A program made the position numbers and the translations under genes. A stretch of 64,000 bases of DNA from Pseudomonas sediminis. GTDB lineage: Bacteria > Pseudomonadota > Gammaproteobacteria > Pseudomonadales > Pseudomonadaceae. This document shows, piece by piece, positions 28,813 to 42,786 of this stretch. How positions within the stretch are numbered: position 1 is the stretch's first letter; the number at the start of each line of letters is the position of its first letter. The notes under the pieces were generated by a model. That model made no database searches. It saw only the letters and a list, made by a program, of their open reading frames with translations, and was not told where the DNA came from. The DNA lies in assembly GCF_002741105.1 (NCBI RefSeq), contig NZ_NIQU01000002.1:434001-498000 (forward strand), in the 5' to 3' direction.

Positions 28813-28913
28813 TGTTGTTGTCCCTAGCTGAGTTCGACAACAGACTCTGGCGGAACCGTCCTGGCCACACCTGAGCCCGTCCCTCCTACGTGATGGAACG
28901 GGTCAGCGACGGA

Positions 28914-29792
28914 TCAACGACGTGGCAGATATTGCAGCGGATCGACAGGTTTACCTTGGCGGCGAATCTCAAAATGCAGCTTCACCCGGTCGGCCCCTGT
29001 GGACCCCATTTCGGCAATACTTTGCCCGGCTTTGACCTGCTGCCCCTCCCGTACCAACAACCTGCGGTTATGACCGTAAGCACTTACGTAGGTATCGCTG
29101 TGCTTGATGATGATCAACTCGCCGTAGCCCCGCAAACCACTCCCGGCGTACACCACTGATCCATCAGACGCAGCTAAAACAGGCTGGCCTAATTGCCCAG
29201 CGATATCAATGCCTTTATTCAAACTACCGTTTGAGGAAAAACGACTGATTACCGCGCCTTCAGTTGGCCAGGACCAACCACTGGCAGAACGACTCACTGG
29301 AGTGACTGGCGTCGTCGCTGGCGTATTGGCTACCGGCGGGCGAGCGGGCTGAGTTGCAGGCGGCGCAGTCACGGCAACCGGCGGACGACTGGGCACTGGT
29401 TGGGTGATAACAGTCGAGGTGGTTGGAGGCGGTGCCGAAGCGACCGACTGGCTGTTACCTACCGGGCGGTTGTCGAAACGGATCGTCTGGCCAACACGGA
29501 TGATATAGGGATCGCGTAAACCGTTGTGCGCAGCCAGCGCCTTCCAGTCCCAGCCGAAACGAAAGGCAATGGAATAGAGCGTATCGCCACGCTGCACCAC
29601 ATAGTGGCCGCTACGCACGGGCTGACGCTGTACCACTGGAGCTCGTCCCTGATTCTGCCCGCGATCAACTACCTGCACACCACCTGGGGGCGAGCTGACA
29701 CAGCCGACCAACGCGGAGACAGCAAGCATGGCCAGAGGCAGGCGAATGGCTGCTACTGCGCGGACTAGCACGTGAAGGACGGTCCAACTCAC
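28914..29792 (-). CDS. nlpD: Lipoprotein NlpD, LysM and degenerate M23 domains
   Basis: A 292-residue outer-membrane lipoprotein that activates the cell-separation amidase AmiC in E. coli. The N-terminus ends in a lipobox ALVGC (Cys31). A LysM domain (about 63-107, HYVVQRGDTLYSIAFRFG) binds peptidoglycan, and a Pro/Thr/Val-rich linker of about 60 residues follows. The LytM domain has NKGIDIAG where active enzymes have a zinc-binding His, though YGHN and KLHFEI remain, so it is expected to be an activator without hydrolase activity. Its distal part probably contains the rpoS promoter. Confidence 0.93.
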   Translation of the reverse strand: MSWTVLHVLVRAVAAIRLPLAMLAVSALVGCVSSPPGGVQVVDRGQNQGRAPVVQRQPVRSGHYVVQRGDTLYSIAFRFGWDWKALAAHNGLRDPYIIRVGQTIRFDNRPVGNSQSVASAPPPTTSTVITQPVPSRPPVAVTAPPATQPARPPVANTPATTPVTPVSRSASGWSWPTEGAVISRFSSNGSLNKGIDIAGQLGQPVLAASDGSVVYAGSGLRGYGELIIIKHSDTYVSAYGHNRRLLVREGQQVKAGQSIAEMGSTGADRVKLHFEIRRQGKPVDPLQYLPRR

Positions 29793-29840
29793 CCAACAGC
29801 TCCCTGAATGATTCCGAGTACGGCGCCTATTGTGCCGTAT

Positions 29841-30779
29841 TTATTCGGCGCGACCAGTATCGACTGGCCGACGACTCGCCAGCCACTCCAAACCGAGCAC
29901 TAGAACGATGCCGCCAATTGCCAGTGCGATGGCAAACAGCAACTGCGGATCCTGACCACTGATTTCTGCAAAATGCCCTGGTAGCAGATTGTTCTGCAGC
30001 AGCGGCACTTGCTCGCCTTTACTGTCGACGCGCCAGCTCAGGGTTTCCTTCCAGGGCCAGACCTTGTTCAGCGAACCCAGCATCAGGCCGGCGAGAAACG
30101 CCAGGCTGAGGTCACGCCAACGTGAAAGCAGCCAACTGAGCAAACGAGCGAAACTGAGAAGGCCAACCAGACAGCCGCTGGCGAACACTGCCAAGACCAC
30201 GAGATTGAGATCCTTCACCGCTCCCAGTACCACCGAGTAAAGACCCAGCAGAAGCAGGATGAAACTGCCCGAGATACCCGGCAGGATCATTGCGCAGATA
30301 GCGATGGCACCAGCCAGAAACAGAGTCGGCAGGTCACTGCCCCACTGCATGGGCGCCGCGACGGTGATCCAGTAGGCGAAAGCCAGACCGAGCACAAAAC
30401 TCACCACCCTGCTCCAGTTCCACCGCCCGATCTCGCGCCCCACCAAATAGGTGGACACCAGAATCAATCCGAAGAAGAACGACCACACCGGAATCGGATG
30501 ATAGTGCAACAAATAGGTGATCAAGCGCGCAAGCGTCAGGATACTGGTGAGGATGCCGCACAGCAGCACCAGCAGAAAGGTCGCATTGGCCATCTGCCAG
30601 GCGTCCTTGATGCGGCCACGCAGCAGGAGCAAGAGCGCTTCGGGAATGCTGGCGATGGAGCGCAGCAACTCGTCATAAATGCCACTGATGAAAGCGATGG
30701 TGCCGCCGGAAACGCCAGGCACGACATCTGCAGCGCCCATGGCCAAGCCCTTGGCATAGAGCAGAAAATGTTTCTTCAT
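29841..30779 (-). CDS. DUF368 membrane protein, polyprenyl-phosphate transporter (PopT-like)
   Basis: A 312-residue integral membrane protein with about eight to ten spans. Two internally related motifs, DVVPGVSGGTIAFI (near residue 20) and MILPGISGSFILL (near 165), mark the inverted-repeat DUF368 fold. Recent work on this family (PopT) assigns it to returning undecaprenyl phosphate across the inner membrane. I take that as a family-level inference. The ATG at 30779 has GGATCC-adjacent AAGGAT upstream. It lies between nlpD and pcm, which adjoin directly in P. aeruginosa. Confidence 0.85.
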   Translation of the reverse strand: MKKHFLLYAKGLAMGAADVVPGVSGGTIAFISGIYDELLRSIASIPEALLLLLRGRIKDAWQMANATFLLVLLCGILTSILTLARLITYLLHYHPIPVWSFFFGLILVSTYLVGREIGRWNWSRVVSFVLGLAFAYWITVAAPMQWGSDLPTLFLAGAIAICAMILPGISGSFILLLLGLYSVVLGAVKDLNLVVLAVFASGCLVGLLSFARLLSWLLSRWRDLSLAFLAGLMLGSLNKVWPWKETLSWRVDSKGEQVPLLQNNLLPGHFAEISGQDPQLLFAIALAIGGIVLVLGLEWLASRRPVDTGRAE

Positions 30780-30804
30780 GGATCCTTCCGGAGCGAAAAA
30801 GCGA

Positions 30805-31479
30805 TCAGGCCAGCGGCCCGTTGAGTAATGGCACGAAACGCACCGCATCGAGCACATGCCGGGAAAAACCCTGCTCTTCACGTACGATCAGCAACAACTG
30901 CTGCACATCACCACTGCCGACCGGGATGACCAAGCGTCCACCCGGAGCCAATTGATCTAGCAGTGCCTGCGGCACTTGCGCGGCGGCGGCGGTGACGATG
31001 ATGCCGTTGTACGGACCGAGCGCGTTCCAACCTTCCCAACCATCACCCCAGCGAAAGACCACGTTGCGCAGCTTGAGTTCGGCCAGACGCTCCTTGGCGC
31101 GATCCTGCAGCACCTGAATACGCTCCACAGAGAACACCCGCTCGACCAGCTGTGCCAGCACGGCGGTCTGGTAACCGGAACCGGTGCCGATCTCCAGCAC
31201 CTTGTCCAGCGGGCCAGCAGCCAGCAGCAGCTCGGTCATGCGACCGACCATGTAAGGCTGGGAAATCGTCTGGTTATGCCCGATGGGCAGCGCCGTGTCT
31301 TCATAGGCTCGGTGCGCCAGGGCTTCGTCAACGAACAGATGACGCGGCGTGCGACGGATCACTTCCAGCACCCGCGCATTGGACAGCCCTTCCTCGTAGA
31401 GGCGTTGGATCAAGCGTTCGCGGGTACGCTGCGAGGTCATGCCGATCCCGCTGCGTTGCATGTCGTCCTGTCCACGCAT
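30805..31479 (-). CDS. pcm: Protein-L-isoaspartate O-methyltransferase
   Basis: An AdoMet-dependent repair enzyme that methylates isoaspartyl residues in aged proteins. [13 protein letters not shown] is motif I of the AdoMet fold, preceded by [15 protein letters not shown], a family hallmark. The ATG at 31479 overlaps the surE stop (TGATG) and has GGAGG ten bases upstream, giving 224 residues. The ATG at 31440 ([10 protein letters not shown]) would give the 211-residue form usual in the genus, but it lacks a good ribosome site. Confidence 0.94.
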   Translation of the reverse strand: MRGQDDMQRSGIGMTSQRTRERLIQRLYEEGLSNARVLEVIRRTPRHLFVDEALAHRAYEDTALPIGHNQTISQPYMVGRMTELLLAAGPLDKVLEIGTGSGYQTAVLAQLVERVFSVERIQVLQDRAKERLAELKLRNVVFRWGDGWEGWNALGPYNGIIVTAAAAQVPQALLDQLAPGGRLVIPVGSGDVQQLLLIVREEQGFSRHVLDAVRFVPLLNGPLA

Positions 31480-32228
31480 CAGAAGATGCCCTCCAGCCAG
31501 CCATCCATCGTTTCGAGGGCCTCATTGAACGTGCGATCAAGCCGTAGCGGCGTGATCGATACATAACCTTGCATCACGGCATGAAAATCAGTGCCCTGGC
31601 TGCCGTCCTCGACATCCCCGGCGGCGGCAATCCAGTAACCTTCCTTGCCACGCGGGTTGACCACCTTGACCGGCGCCGCCGCGCGCGCGCGATGACCGAG
31701 TCGGGTCAGCTGCACGCCACGGATATGTTCGAGCGGCAGGTTCGGCACGTTGACGTTGAGTACGGTGCGCGGCGGCAGTTCGAGCCGCTCATGCGCCTCG
31801 ACCAGTTTGCGGGCGAAATAGGCGGCGGTCGGCAGATTGTCGGGAAGACGCGACAACAGCGAGAAGGCGAACGCTGGCTTGCTCAGGAAGCGGCCCTCGA
31901 GCGCGGCGGCGACAGTACCGGAATAGAGCACGTCATCACCCAGGTTGGCGCCCAGGTTGATGCCGGAGACGACCATATCTGGCGTCTGCTCGAGCAAGCC
32001 ATTGAGCCCCAGGTGCACACAATCGGTCGGCGTGCCATTGAGGCTGATGTAGCCATTGGCCAAGGCCATGGGATGCAGCGGACGATCGAGCGTCAGTGCG
32101 CTGCTGGCGCCGCTCTTGTCTTCGGCAGGCGCGATCACTACGCACTCGGCATAGTCGGCCAGCGCTTGGTGCAACGCAGCGATACCGGGTGCGTTCACCC
32201 CGTCGTCGTTGGAAATCAGAATTCGCAT
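31479..32228 (-). CDS. surE: 5'/3'-nucleotidase SurE
   Basis: A 249-residue stationary-phase survival phosphatase acting on nucleoside monophosphates and short polyphosphate. The metal site is in [15 protein letters not shown], with [19 protein letters not shown] later. The ATG at 32228 lies 13 bases inside the end of truD; the open frame to 32414 is antisense-like filler in truD. It is coupled to pcm through a TGATG overlap. The surE-pcm pair is a conserved damage-repair module beside rpoS. Confidence 0.96.
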   Translation of the reverse strand: MRILISNDDGVNAPGIAALHQALADYAECVVIAPAEDKSGASSALTLDRPLHPMALANGYISLNGTPTDCVHLGLNGLLEQTPDMVVSGINLGANLGDDVLYSGTVAAALEGRFLSKPAFAFSLLSRLPDNLPTAAYFARKLVEAHERLELPPRTVLNVNVPNLPLEHIRGVQLTRLGHRARAAAPVKVVNPRGKEGYWIAAAGDVEDGSQGTDFHAVMQGYVSITPLRLDRTFNEALETMDGWLEGIF

Positions 32229-33274
32229 GGAGTATCCGTCTGCCCTGCTGGCACCAGATCGAGCAATTCGCGCACCACCACGGTGGCGAAACACCCGGCC
32301 GGCAGGACGAATGCAAGTTGCAGAATATCGGGTTCGGGATAATGCCATGACAGGCCGCCGATGGGGAGGCGCAGAATTCGCCGTTCGTGCGCCATGTCCG
32401 CCTTGATCAGCCATTGCACCAGTTGCCCAGCCTCATCGGCCACCGCCTGCTCCAGTTGCTGGGTCTCACCAGCGGTCGGCAACGGACCGTCCCCCCACAG
32501 CGGGCCGGTGGGATGCAGATCGAGAATAGCCAGGCGCGGGTCAACACACTCGGCCTCGCCGGCCATGAAGAAACTGCGACTGGCAGTGAAGGCCAGCAGG
32601 TCGCCAATCCGAGCCTGGTTCCAGGTGCCAGCGGCCACGCGCTTGGCCAGCACCTGGTTGAACAGGTAACTGCGCGCCGAAGACAGCAGGCGCGAGCGCA
32701 GGTTGCGCTGCACCGGCAACTCCTGGCGCGAGGCAAAATCACGCGCCTGCTCGACATTACCGCCGTCGAAGCCAAAGCGCTGCAAGCCGAAATAGTTGGG
32801 CACGCCTTGCTCGGCGATACGCTGCAGACGCTGCTCCAGCGCTTCGCGGTCCGCCTCCAGGGCAGTCAGGAGCAGAGTGAAGCCGTTGGCGGCATGGGCA
32901 CCACGCTGCAATTTACGATTGTGTCGCTGGCTGCGCAGAACGACCAGATCATCGCCCTGCGCAGCGGCCAGATCGGGGTCGGCCTTGCCCGGCAGGTGCA
33001 GGCTGAACCACTGCCGGGTCAGCGCCTGGCGATCCTTGAGTCCCGCGTAACTGACCGCCTTGAGCGGCAGGCCGGCAGCGCGGGCGATCCGCCGGGCGGC
33101 CTCTTCGGTATTCAGGCCGCGCTTTTCCACCCACAACCACAGATGCTCACCCTGGCCAGTGAGCGGGATATCCAGCACTTCATCGACCTGAAAATCCTCG
33201 GCAGTGGCCTTGAGCACCGCCCGACCACACGCCTCACCATGGGCGCGCGGCCCCAGCAGTTGCAGCTCGTTCAT
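32216..33274 (-). CDS. truD: tRNA pseudouridine(13) synthase TruD
   Basis: A 352-residue enzyme that makes pseudouridine at position 13 of tRNA-Glu. The catalytic Asp is in [17 protein letters not shown] (near residue 80), followed by [15 protein letters not shown] and [11 protein letters not shown], all characteristic. It overlaps the ispF stop by four bases and runs 13 bases into surE, so the ispF-truD-surE-pcm genes are coupled. Confidence 0.96.
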   Translation of the reverse strand: MNELQLLGPRAHGEACGRAVLKATAEDFQVDEVLDIPLTGQGEHLWLWVEKRGLNTEEAARRIARAAGLPLKAVSYAGLKDRQALTRQWFSLHLPGKADPDLAAAQGDDLVVLRSQRHNRKLQRGAHAANGFTLLLTALEADREALEQRLQRIAEQGVPNYFGLQRFGFDGGNVEQARDFASRQELPVQRNLRSRLLSSARSYLFNQVLAKRVAAGTWNQARIGDLLAFTASRSFFMAGEAECVDPRLAILDLHPTGPLWGDGPLPTAGETQQLEQAVADEAGQLVQWLIKADMAHERRILRLPIGGLSWHYPEPDILQLAFVLPAGCFATVVVRELLDLVPAGQTDTPCEF

Positions 33275-33744
33275 GCCTTGACCAGCAAGGCGACGGCGTG
33301 CACCGCGATACCTTCCTCACGCCCGGTGAAACCAAGCTTCTCGGTGGTAGTGGCCTTGACGTTGACCTGATCCAGTTCGATACCCAGATCCTCGGCAATG
33401 CGCTCGCGCATGCCCTGGATATGCGGCGCCATCTTCGGTGCCTGGGCGATGATGGTGGCATCGACGTTACCCACCGCGTAGCCCTTGCCACGCACCAGGC
33501 CCATCACATGGCGCAGCAGCGCACGGCTGTCGGCGCCTTTGAAAGTCGGATCGGTATCGGGGAAATGTTTGCCGATATCGCCCAGCGCTACCGCACCGAG
33601 CAGGGCATCGCTCAGCGCGTGCAGCAGCACGTCGCCGTCGGAATGAGCGACAAGACCAAACTTATGGGGAATCCGTACGCCGCCGAGGGTGATGAAATCG
33701 CCCTTGCCGAAGCGGTGTACGTCATAGCCATGACCGATACGCAT
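33271..33744 (-). CDS. ispF: 2-C-methyl-D-erythritol 2,4-cyclodiphosphate synthase
   Basis: A 157-residue MEP-pathway enzyme producing MEcPP for isoprenoid synthesis. The zinc ligands are in GYDVHRF at residues 6-12 and [17 protein letters not shown] follows; DADP-like substrate contacts occur at [13 protein letters not shown]. The ATG at 33744 begins [12 protein letters not shown]. Codons upstream to 33789 run into a hairpin and are not conserved. The partner genes ispD and dxr are in this window too. Confidence 0.96.
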   Translation of the reverse strand: MRIGHGYDVHRFGKGDFITLGGVRIPHKFGLVAHSDGDVLLHALSDALLGAVALGDIGKHFPDTDPTFKGADSRALLRHVMGLVRGKGYAVGNVDATIIAQAPKMAPHIQGMRERIAEDLGIELDQVNVKATTTEKLGFTGREEGIAVHAVALLVKA

Positions 33745-33750
33745 AAAGAA

Positions 33751-33774
33751 CAACGCCCTGAAAAAGTCAGGGCG
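33751..33774 (-). terminator. Hairpin between fghA and ispF
   Basis: A 9-bp inverted repeat (ACGCCCTGA / TCAGGGCGT) has an AAAAG loop. It lies just ahead of ispF and after fghA on the minus strand. No strong U tract follows, so it may be a terminator for fghA or a leader structure of ispF. Confidence 0.45.
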
Positions 33775-33795
33775 TGATTCTAACCGCATTGCCCC

Positions 33796-33847
33796 GTAAC
33801 CCGGATGAAATCCGGGAATTTCGCGCCCCGGATTTCATCCGGGTTAC
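33796..33847. repeat. Perfect inverted repeat, GTAACCCGGATG family
   Basis: Two 21-base arms, beginning GTAACCCGGATG and ending CATCCGGGTTAC, are exact complements around a 10-base loop. The fghA stop codon (33844-33846) lies inside the right arm. A degenerate copy is at 15390-15449. It would fold to a very stable hairpin on either strand. Confidence 0.9.
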
Positions 33848-34692
33848 GCCGGGAGCAAAGCGGCTGCATGGTGACGCAGGTGATCGTCGATAAAGCTGGC
33901 GATGAAGTAGTAGCTGTGGTCATAGCCTGGCTGCATGCGCAGGGTCAGCGGATGAGCGGCGGCCTTGGCCGCAGCCTGCAGGGCCTGCGGCTTGAGCTGG
34001 CCGTCGAGGAAATCATCACGATCACCCTGATCGACCAGGATCGGCAGTTTCTCGCCAGCCTCGGCGATCAGCACGCAGGCATCCCACTCACGCCAGCGCG
34101 AACGCTCCTCGCCGAGGTACAGCGAGAACGCCTTCTCCCCCCACGGGCAGTTCATCGGATTGCAGATCGGTGAAAAGGCCGATACCGACTGATAGCGCCC
34201 CGGGTTCTTCAGCGCGCAGATCAGCGCACCGTGGCCGCCCATGGAATGCCCGGCAATGCCACGCTTGTCCGATACAGGGAAATTGGCCTCGATCAACGCC
34301 GGCAGCTCCTGCACCACGTAGTCGTACATGCGGTAGTGGCGCGCAAAGGGTTCCTGGGTGGCATTGACGTAGAAACCTGCGCCGAGGCCGAAGTCATAGG
34401 CACCATTGGCGTCGTCGGCCACGCCCTCGCCACGCGGGCTGGTGTCCGGTGCGACGATGATCAACCCGAGCTCGGCCGCCATGCGCTGAGCGCCGGCCTT
34501 CTGCATGAAGTTCTCGTCGGTACAGGTCAGGCCGCTCAGCCAGTACAACACCGGCAGCCTGGCACCCTGCTCCGCCTGGGGTGGCAGATAGACGGCGAAC
34601 ACCATGTCGCAGTTGAGACTGCTGGAACGATGGCGATAGCGCTTGTGCCAGCCACCGAAGCTCTTGTTGCTGGAAACGATTTCGAGGGTCAT
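33844..34692 (-). CDS. fghA: S-formylglutathione hydrolase
   Basis: A 282-residue serine esterase of the esterase D family that splits S-formylglutathione to formate and glutathione, the second step of formaldehyde detoxification. The nucleophile elbow is [10 protein letters not shown] (near residue 148). [18 protein letters not shown] is a family signature. The ATG at 34692 ([15 protein letters not shown]) lies 100 bp after adhC, in the same direction. The stop codon is provided by an inverted repeat. Confidence 0.95.
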   Translation of the reverse strand: MTLEIVSSNKSFGGWHKRYRHRSSSLNCDMVFAVYLPPQAEQGARLPVLYWLSGLTCTDENFMQKAGAQRMAAELGLIIVAPDTSPRGEGVADDANGAYDFGLGAGFYVNATQEPFARHYRMYDYVVQELPALIEANFPVSDKRGIAGHSMGGHGALICALKNPGRYQSVSAFSPICNPMNCPWGEKAFSLYLGEERSRWREWDACVLIAEAGEKLPILVDQGDRDDFLDGQLKPQALQAAAKAAAHPLTLRMQPGYDHSYYFIASFIDDHLRHHAAALLPA

Positions 34693-34791
34693 GAGCCGCT
34701 CCGTAGGGTACGCCATGCGCACCAAGGGGTTGCGGTGCGCACAGCGCACCCCGCGAGAATCCGTGCAGCCATGAGGCCGCACGGCGTTTCA

Positions 34792-35943
<1,152 letters not shown>

Positions 35944-35978
35944 CTAGTTCACGGCCGACAAGAGATAATCAGCGAAAT

Positions 35979-35995
35979 AGCAAAACATTATTGCT
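35979..35995. promoter_or_regulatory. Candidate operator between adhC and the LysR gene
   Basis: An inverted repeat AGCAA-N7-TTGCT stands midway in the AT-richer 174-bp divergent spacer, about 84 bp before the regulator start. It has the size of a LysR-type site, but it is not a textbook T-N11-A box, so this is tentative. Confidence 0.35.
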
Positions 35996-36078
35996 GTACA
36001 GGGATAATATTGAGCCCTGCAAGCGCCCCCTCTACGAGCCAACCGGATGCAATCGGGAGCACAGGAGAACAAGCATCG

Positions 36079-36975
36079 ATGAATCGCTGGGAAGGACTCG
36101 ACGAATTCGTCGCCGTGGCCGAGTGCGGGCAGTTCAGTGCGGCGGCCGAGCGCTTGGGATTGTCCACTTCGCAGGTCAGCCGCCAGGTCGCACGCCTGGA
36201 AGAGCGCCTGCAGAGCCGTCTGTTCTACCGCAGCACCAGGCGGGTAGCACTGACCGAGGCCGGCCAGTTGTTTCTGCAACACTGCCAGCGCCTGCAGGAT
36301 GCCCGCGAAGAAGCGTTGCGTGCAGTCGGCGATCTTGGCGCCGAACCCAAAGGGCTGCTACGCATGACTTGCGCCGTGGCGTATGGCGAGCGCTTCATCG
36401 TGCCACTAGTCAATGACTTCATGGCGCGACATCCACAGTTACGCGTCGAGATAGAACTGTCCAACCGCCCGCTCGACCTGCTGCACGATGGCCTGGACCT
36501 GGCCATCCGCCTGGGACGCCTGCAGGACTCACGCTTGATGGCCGCACGCCTGGCGCCCCGCGAGATGTACCTGTGCGCAGCACCCGAGTACCTGCAACGT
36601 TACGGCCGCCCTCATTCGCTGTCGGAGCTGGCGCGCCATAATTGCCTGATCGGCAGCAGCGAGACCTGGAGCTTCGCCGAAAATGGACGGGAAACCCAAG
36701 TGCGAGTGCAGGGCAACTGGCGCTGCAACAGCGGCCAGGCCGTGCTCGACGCTGCGCTACGCGGTTTTGGCCTGTGCCAGCTACCCGATTACTACGTCCT
36801 CGAACATCTGCGTAGCGGGCGGCTGACCTCTCTACTGGAGCAGCATCGCCCACCCAATACCGCAGTGTGGGCGCTCTACCCACAGCAACGTCACCTTTCA
36901 CCCAAAGTGCGCCAGTTGATCGACGCCCTGCACCAGGGGCTCCGCCAACGCATCGAATACCTCGCTCCCGCCTGA
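36079..36975 (+). CDS. gfnR: LysR-family regulator, probable activator of formaldehyde detoxification
   Basis: A 298-residue LysR protein with an N-terminal winged helix-turn-helix (residues 3-60, CGQFSAAAERLGLSTSQVSR and then LEERLQSRLFYRSTRRVALTEAG) and a C-terminal effector domain of periplasmic-binding fold. It is divergent from adhC-fghA, as GfnR is in P. aeruginosa; target and symbol are inferred from this. AGGAGA lies ten bases before the ATG. The open frame extends far upstream only because antisense adhC is free of stops. Confidence 0.88.
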   Translation: MNRWEGLDEFVAVAECGQFSAAAERLGLSTSQVSRQVARLEERLQSRLFYRSTRRVALTEAGQLFLQHCQRLQDAREEALRAVGDLGAEPKGLLRMTCAVAYGERFIVPLVNDFMARHPQLRVEIELSNRPLDLLHDGLDLAIRLGRLQDSRLMAARLAPREMYLCAAPEYLQRYGRPHSLSELARHNCLIGSSETWSFAENGRETQVRVQGNWRCNSGQAVLDAALRGFGLCQLPDYYVLEHLRSGRLTSLLEQHRPPNTAVWALYPQQRHLSPKVRQLIDALHQGLRQRIEYLAPA

Positions 36976-37118
36976 GATTTTGCAACAACCTTGTCACCCA
37001 GCTGAACAGTCATGGAATGTCACAAGCCAGGGCGAAACTTGGGCGAGACGACCGCGTCACAATCTATGCACCCCGCTCAAACGGGGCCTCACGAACTCAG
37101 CTACATGAGGACATGGTT

Positions 37119-37442
37119 ATGCAGGTTCTGGTCAACAGTGGTAAGCACGTCACCTCCTCGATGGACTTCAAGGACGACATTCGCGGTCGCGTCCGGGACA
37201 AGCTCCAGCGCTACGAGGACCACCTCACCCGGATCGAAATTCATCTCTCCGACGAGAACGCGCTCAAAAGTGGTCCGCAGGACAAGCGCTGCAAAGTCGA
37301 GGCGCGGATGAAAGGACGCGACCCGTTGACGGTCTCCCACGATGCCAGCGAACTGCAGCAGGCAATCGACGGTGCCATGAACAAGCTGACCAACGCGCTG
37401 GATCGCAACCTGGGCAAAGACGCCAAGCGCTGGACGCACTGA
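37119..37442 (+). CDS. Short HPF/RaiA-family ribosome-associated protein
   Basis: A 107-residue protein with the HPF/RaiA beta-alpha layout: MQVLVNSGKHVTSS, a charged helix (RVRDKLQRYEDHLTRIEIHLSDEN), KCKVEARMKGRDPLTV and a final helix. Such proteins bind the decoding centre and help silence ribosomes. The ATG at 37119 has GAGGA seven bases upstream; the one at 37113 is too close to it. This is distinct from the usual rpoN-linked hpf, so it is probably a second paralogue. It may act with Rmf, encoded 19 kb away. Confidence 0.85.
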   Translation: MQVLVNSGKHVTSSMDFKDDIRGRVRDKLQRYEDHLTRIEIHLSDENALKSGPQDKRCKVEARMKGRDPLTVSHDASELQQAIDGAMNKLTNALDRNLGKDAKRWTH

Positions 37443-37455
37443 TGCTGCGGATCGC

Positions 37456-38154
37456 TCAGCGACTCTCGCGCCAGATACGTTGTAGATAATGCAGATCTTC
37501 CGGGCGGGTGACCTTGAGGTTGTCCGCCCGGCCTTCGATGAGCCGGGGCGACTGCCCTGCCCACTCCATGGCCGACGCTTCATCGGTCACTGCCACACCT
37601 TCTTTCAGCGCTTGCGCCAGAGCCTCGCGCAGCGCGCCCAGACGAAACATCTGCGGCGTGTAAGCCTGCCAGATCACGCTACGATCCACGGTCTCCACCA
37701 CCCTGCCATCGCTTCCGGCACGCTTGAGCGTGTCGCGCGCTGGCACCGCCAGCAGGCCACCAACCGGATCATCAGCGAGACTGTCCAACAGTCGCTCAAG
37801 GTCTTCCCTGGACAGATTGGGTCGTGCCGCGTCATGCACCAGCACCCAATCCTCGCTGTTCGCGCCCTCTGCGACTAGCGCTTCCAGCCCTGCCAATACC
37901 GAGTCGGCGCGTTCGTGCCCGCCAGGCGCCCGGCGGATACGCGCGTCGTTTGCCACAGGCAAGTGCGGCCAGAACGGGTCATCCACGGCAACGCATACCA
38001 TCGCGCCCAACAGGCCGGGATGATCGAGGAAACAATGCAGGGTATGTTCGAGAATGCAGCGTCCGGCGATCTGCAGGTACTGCTTGGGCCGGTCGGCTGC
38101 CATACGTGCACCGACACCGGCAGCTGGAATCACCAGCCAGAATTTCGTGGTCAT
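37456..38154 (-). CDS. ispD: 2-C-methyl-D-erythritol 4-phosphate cytidylyltransferase
   Basis: A 232-residue MEP-pathway enzyme making CDP-ME. The nucleotide-binding segment PAAGVGARMAADRPKQYL is at residues 10-27, and VLVHDAARPN lies near residue 103. It overlaps the ftsB stop by four bases. In many bacteria ispD adjoins ispF. Here, as in other pseudomonads, the two are separated by the formaldehyde genes, and ispD is coupled to ftsB. Confidence 0.95.
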   Translation of the reverse strand: MTTKFWLVIPAAGVGARMAADRPKQYLQIAGRCILEHTLHCFLDHPGLLGAMVCVAVDDPFWPHLPVANDARIRRAPGGHERADSVLAGLEALVAEGANSEDWVLVHDAARPNLSREDLERLLDSLADDPVGGLLAVPARDTLKRAGSDGRVVETVDRSVIWQAYTPQMFRLGALREALAQALKEGVAVTDEASAMEWAGQSPRLIEGRADNLKVTRPEDLHYLQRIWRESR

Positions 38155-38429
38155 TCAGTCAGCAGATAGAGGGTTTCACCCTCTTTGAGCATGCCTAACT
38201 CCTGCCGTGCACGTTCTTCAACGGTCTCCATGCCGCGCTTGAGCTCCATCACCTCGGCCTCGAGGATACGATTGCGCTCCAGCAAACGCTCGTTCTCGCC
38301 CTTCTGTTCGGCGATCTGCTGTTGCAGACGGCTGGCAGCAGCCAGGCTGCCGTCGCCGACCCACAATCGATATTGCAGACCGCCCAGCAACAGGACCAAC
38401 ACGATAAACAGCCAATACGGACTACGCAT
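38151..38429 (-). CDS. ftsB: Cell division protein FtsB
   Basis: A 92-residue bitopic divisome protein. A short cytoplasmic MRSP tip is followed by one membrane span (YWLFIVLVLLLGGLQYRLWV) and a periplasmic coiled coil (ASRLQQQIAEQKGENERLLE onwards) that pairs with FtsL and FtsQ. The ATG at 38429 fits family length; the longer frame to 38564 adds a non-conserved extension. It overlaps ispD and lies 288 bp after eno. Confidence 0.95.
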   Translation of the reverse strand: MRSPYWLFIVLVLLLGGLQYRLWVGDGSLAAASRLQQQIAEQKGENERLLERNRILEAEVMELKRGMETVEERARQELGMLKEGETLYLLTE

Positions 38430-38597
38430 GGAGCGGCTCGCAGAATGAGTCATCGGCATGGTAGGGGCTGCGTTCATGCTTGAAAAGAAGCCGTCTGATG
38501 AGTGACATGGGGTTTCGGTACCTGCATCCGTGCATTGGTTCCCAGAGATCGACGAAGCGTCCACGAAAAAGGCCCTGCCTGCAATGACGCAGCCTTT

Positions 38598-38645
38598 GTA
38601 GGAGGGGCTTCAGCCGCGAAAAATCGCGGATAAATCCGCTCCTAC
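38598..38645. repeat. REP-type palindromic pair
   Basis: GTAGGAGGGGCTTCAGCCGC faces an inverse GTAGGAGCG-family unit ending ATCCGCTCCTAC, with an inner CGCGATTTTTCGCG-like palindrome. It is the same class as the element at 13217 and lies in the eno-ftsB spacer. Confidence 0.78.
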
Positions 38646-38677
38646 AGCATGCAGCGCAAACGCTGGAATAACCACGA

Positions 38678-38703
38678 AAAAGGGCGACTTGCGTCGCCCT
38701 TTT
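38678..38703 (-). terminator. Rho-independent terminator of eno
   Basis: A perfect 11-bp stem (AAAAGGGCGAC / GTCGCCCTTTT, loop TTGC) lies 14 bp after the eno stop and ends in U residues on the minus strand. Confidence 0.9.
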
Positions 38704-38717
38704 CTACCACGCAGATG

Positions 38718-40091
<1,374 letters not shown>

Positions 40092-40154
40092 TCACTCTGA
40101 CTCACGGGTCAGGGGGATTTTTCTCGGGCGGCACTTTACCGGATTACAGCCGGC

Positions 40155-42665
<2,511 letters not shown>

Positions 42666-42786
42666 TCAATGCCGCCGGGGAAAGCGAAGGAGCGCCATCA
42701 ATAGCAAAAATGGCAAGCCCGCCAAGCTCCCTGAGGGAGTCGGCAAAAGCTGTATTAAGACGGGAGCGTAGTCTACCGGAAAGGCC

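Noticed and set aside
37071..37088. CCCCG-N6-CGGGG hairpin upstream of the HPF-family gene as a terminator of the LysR gene
   Set aside because: The stem has only five to six pairs and no T tract, so I did not call it.
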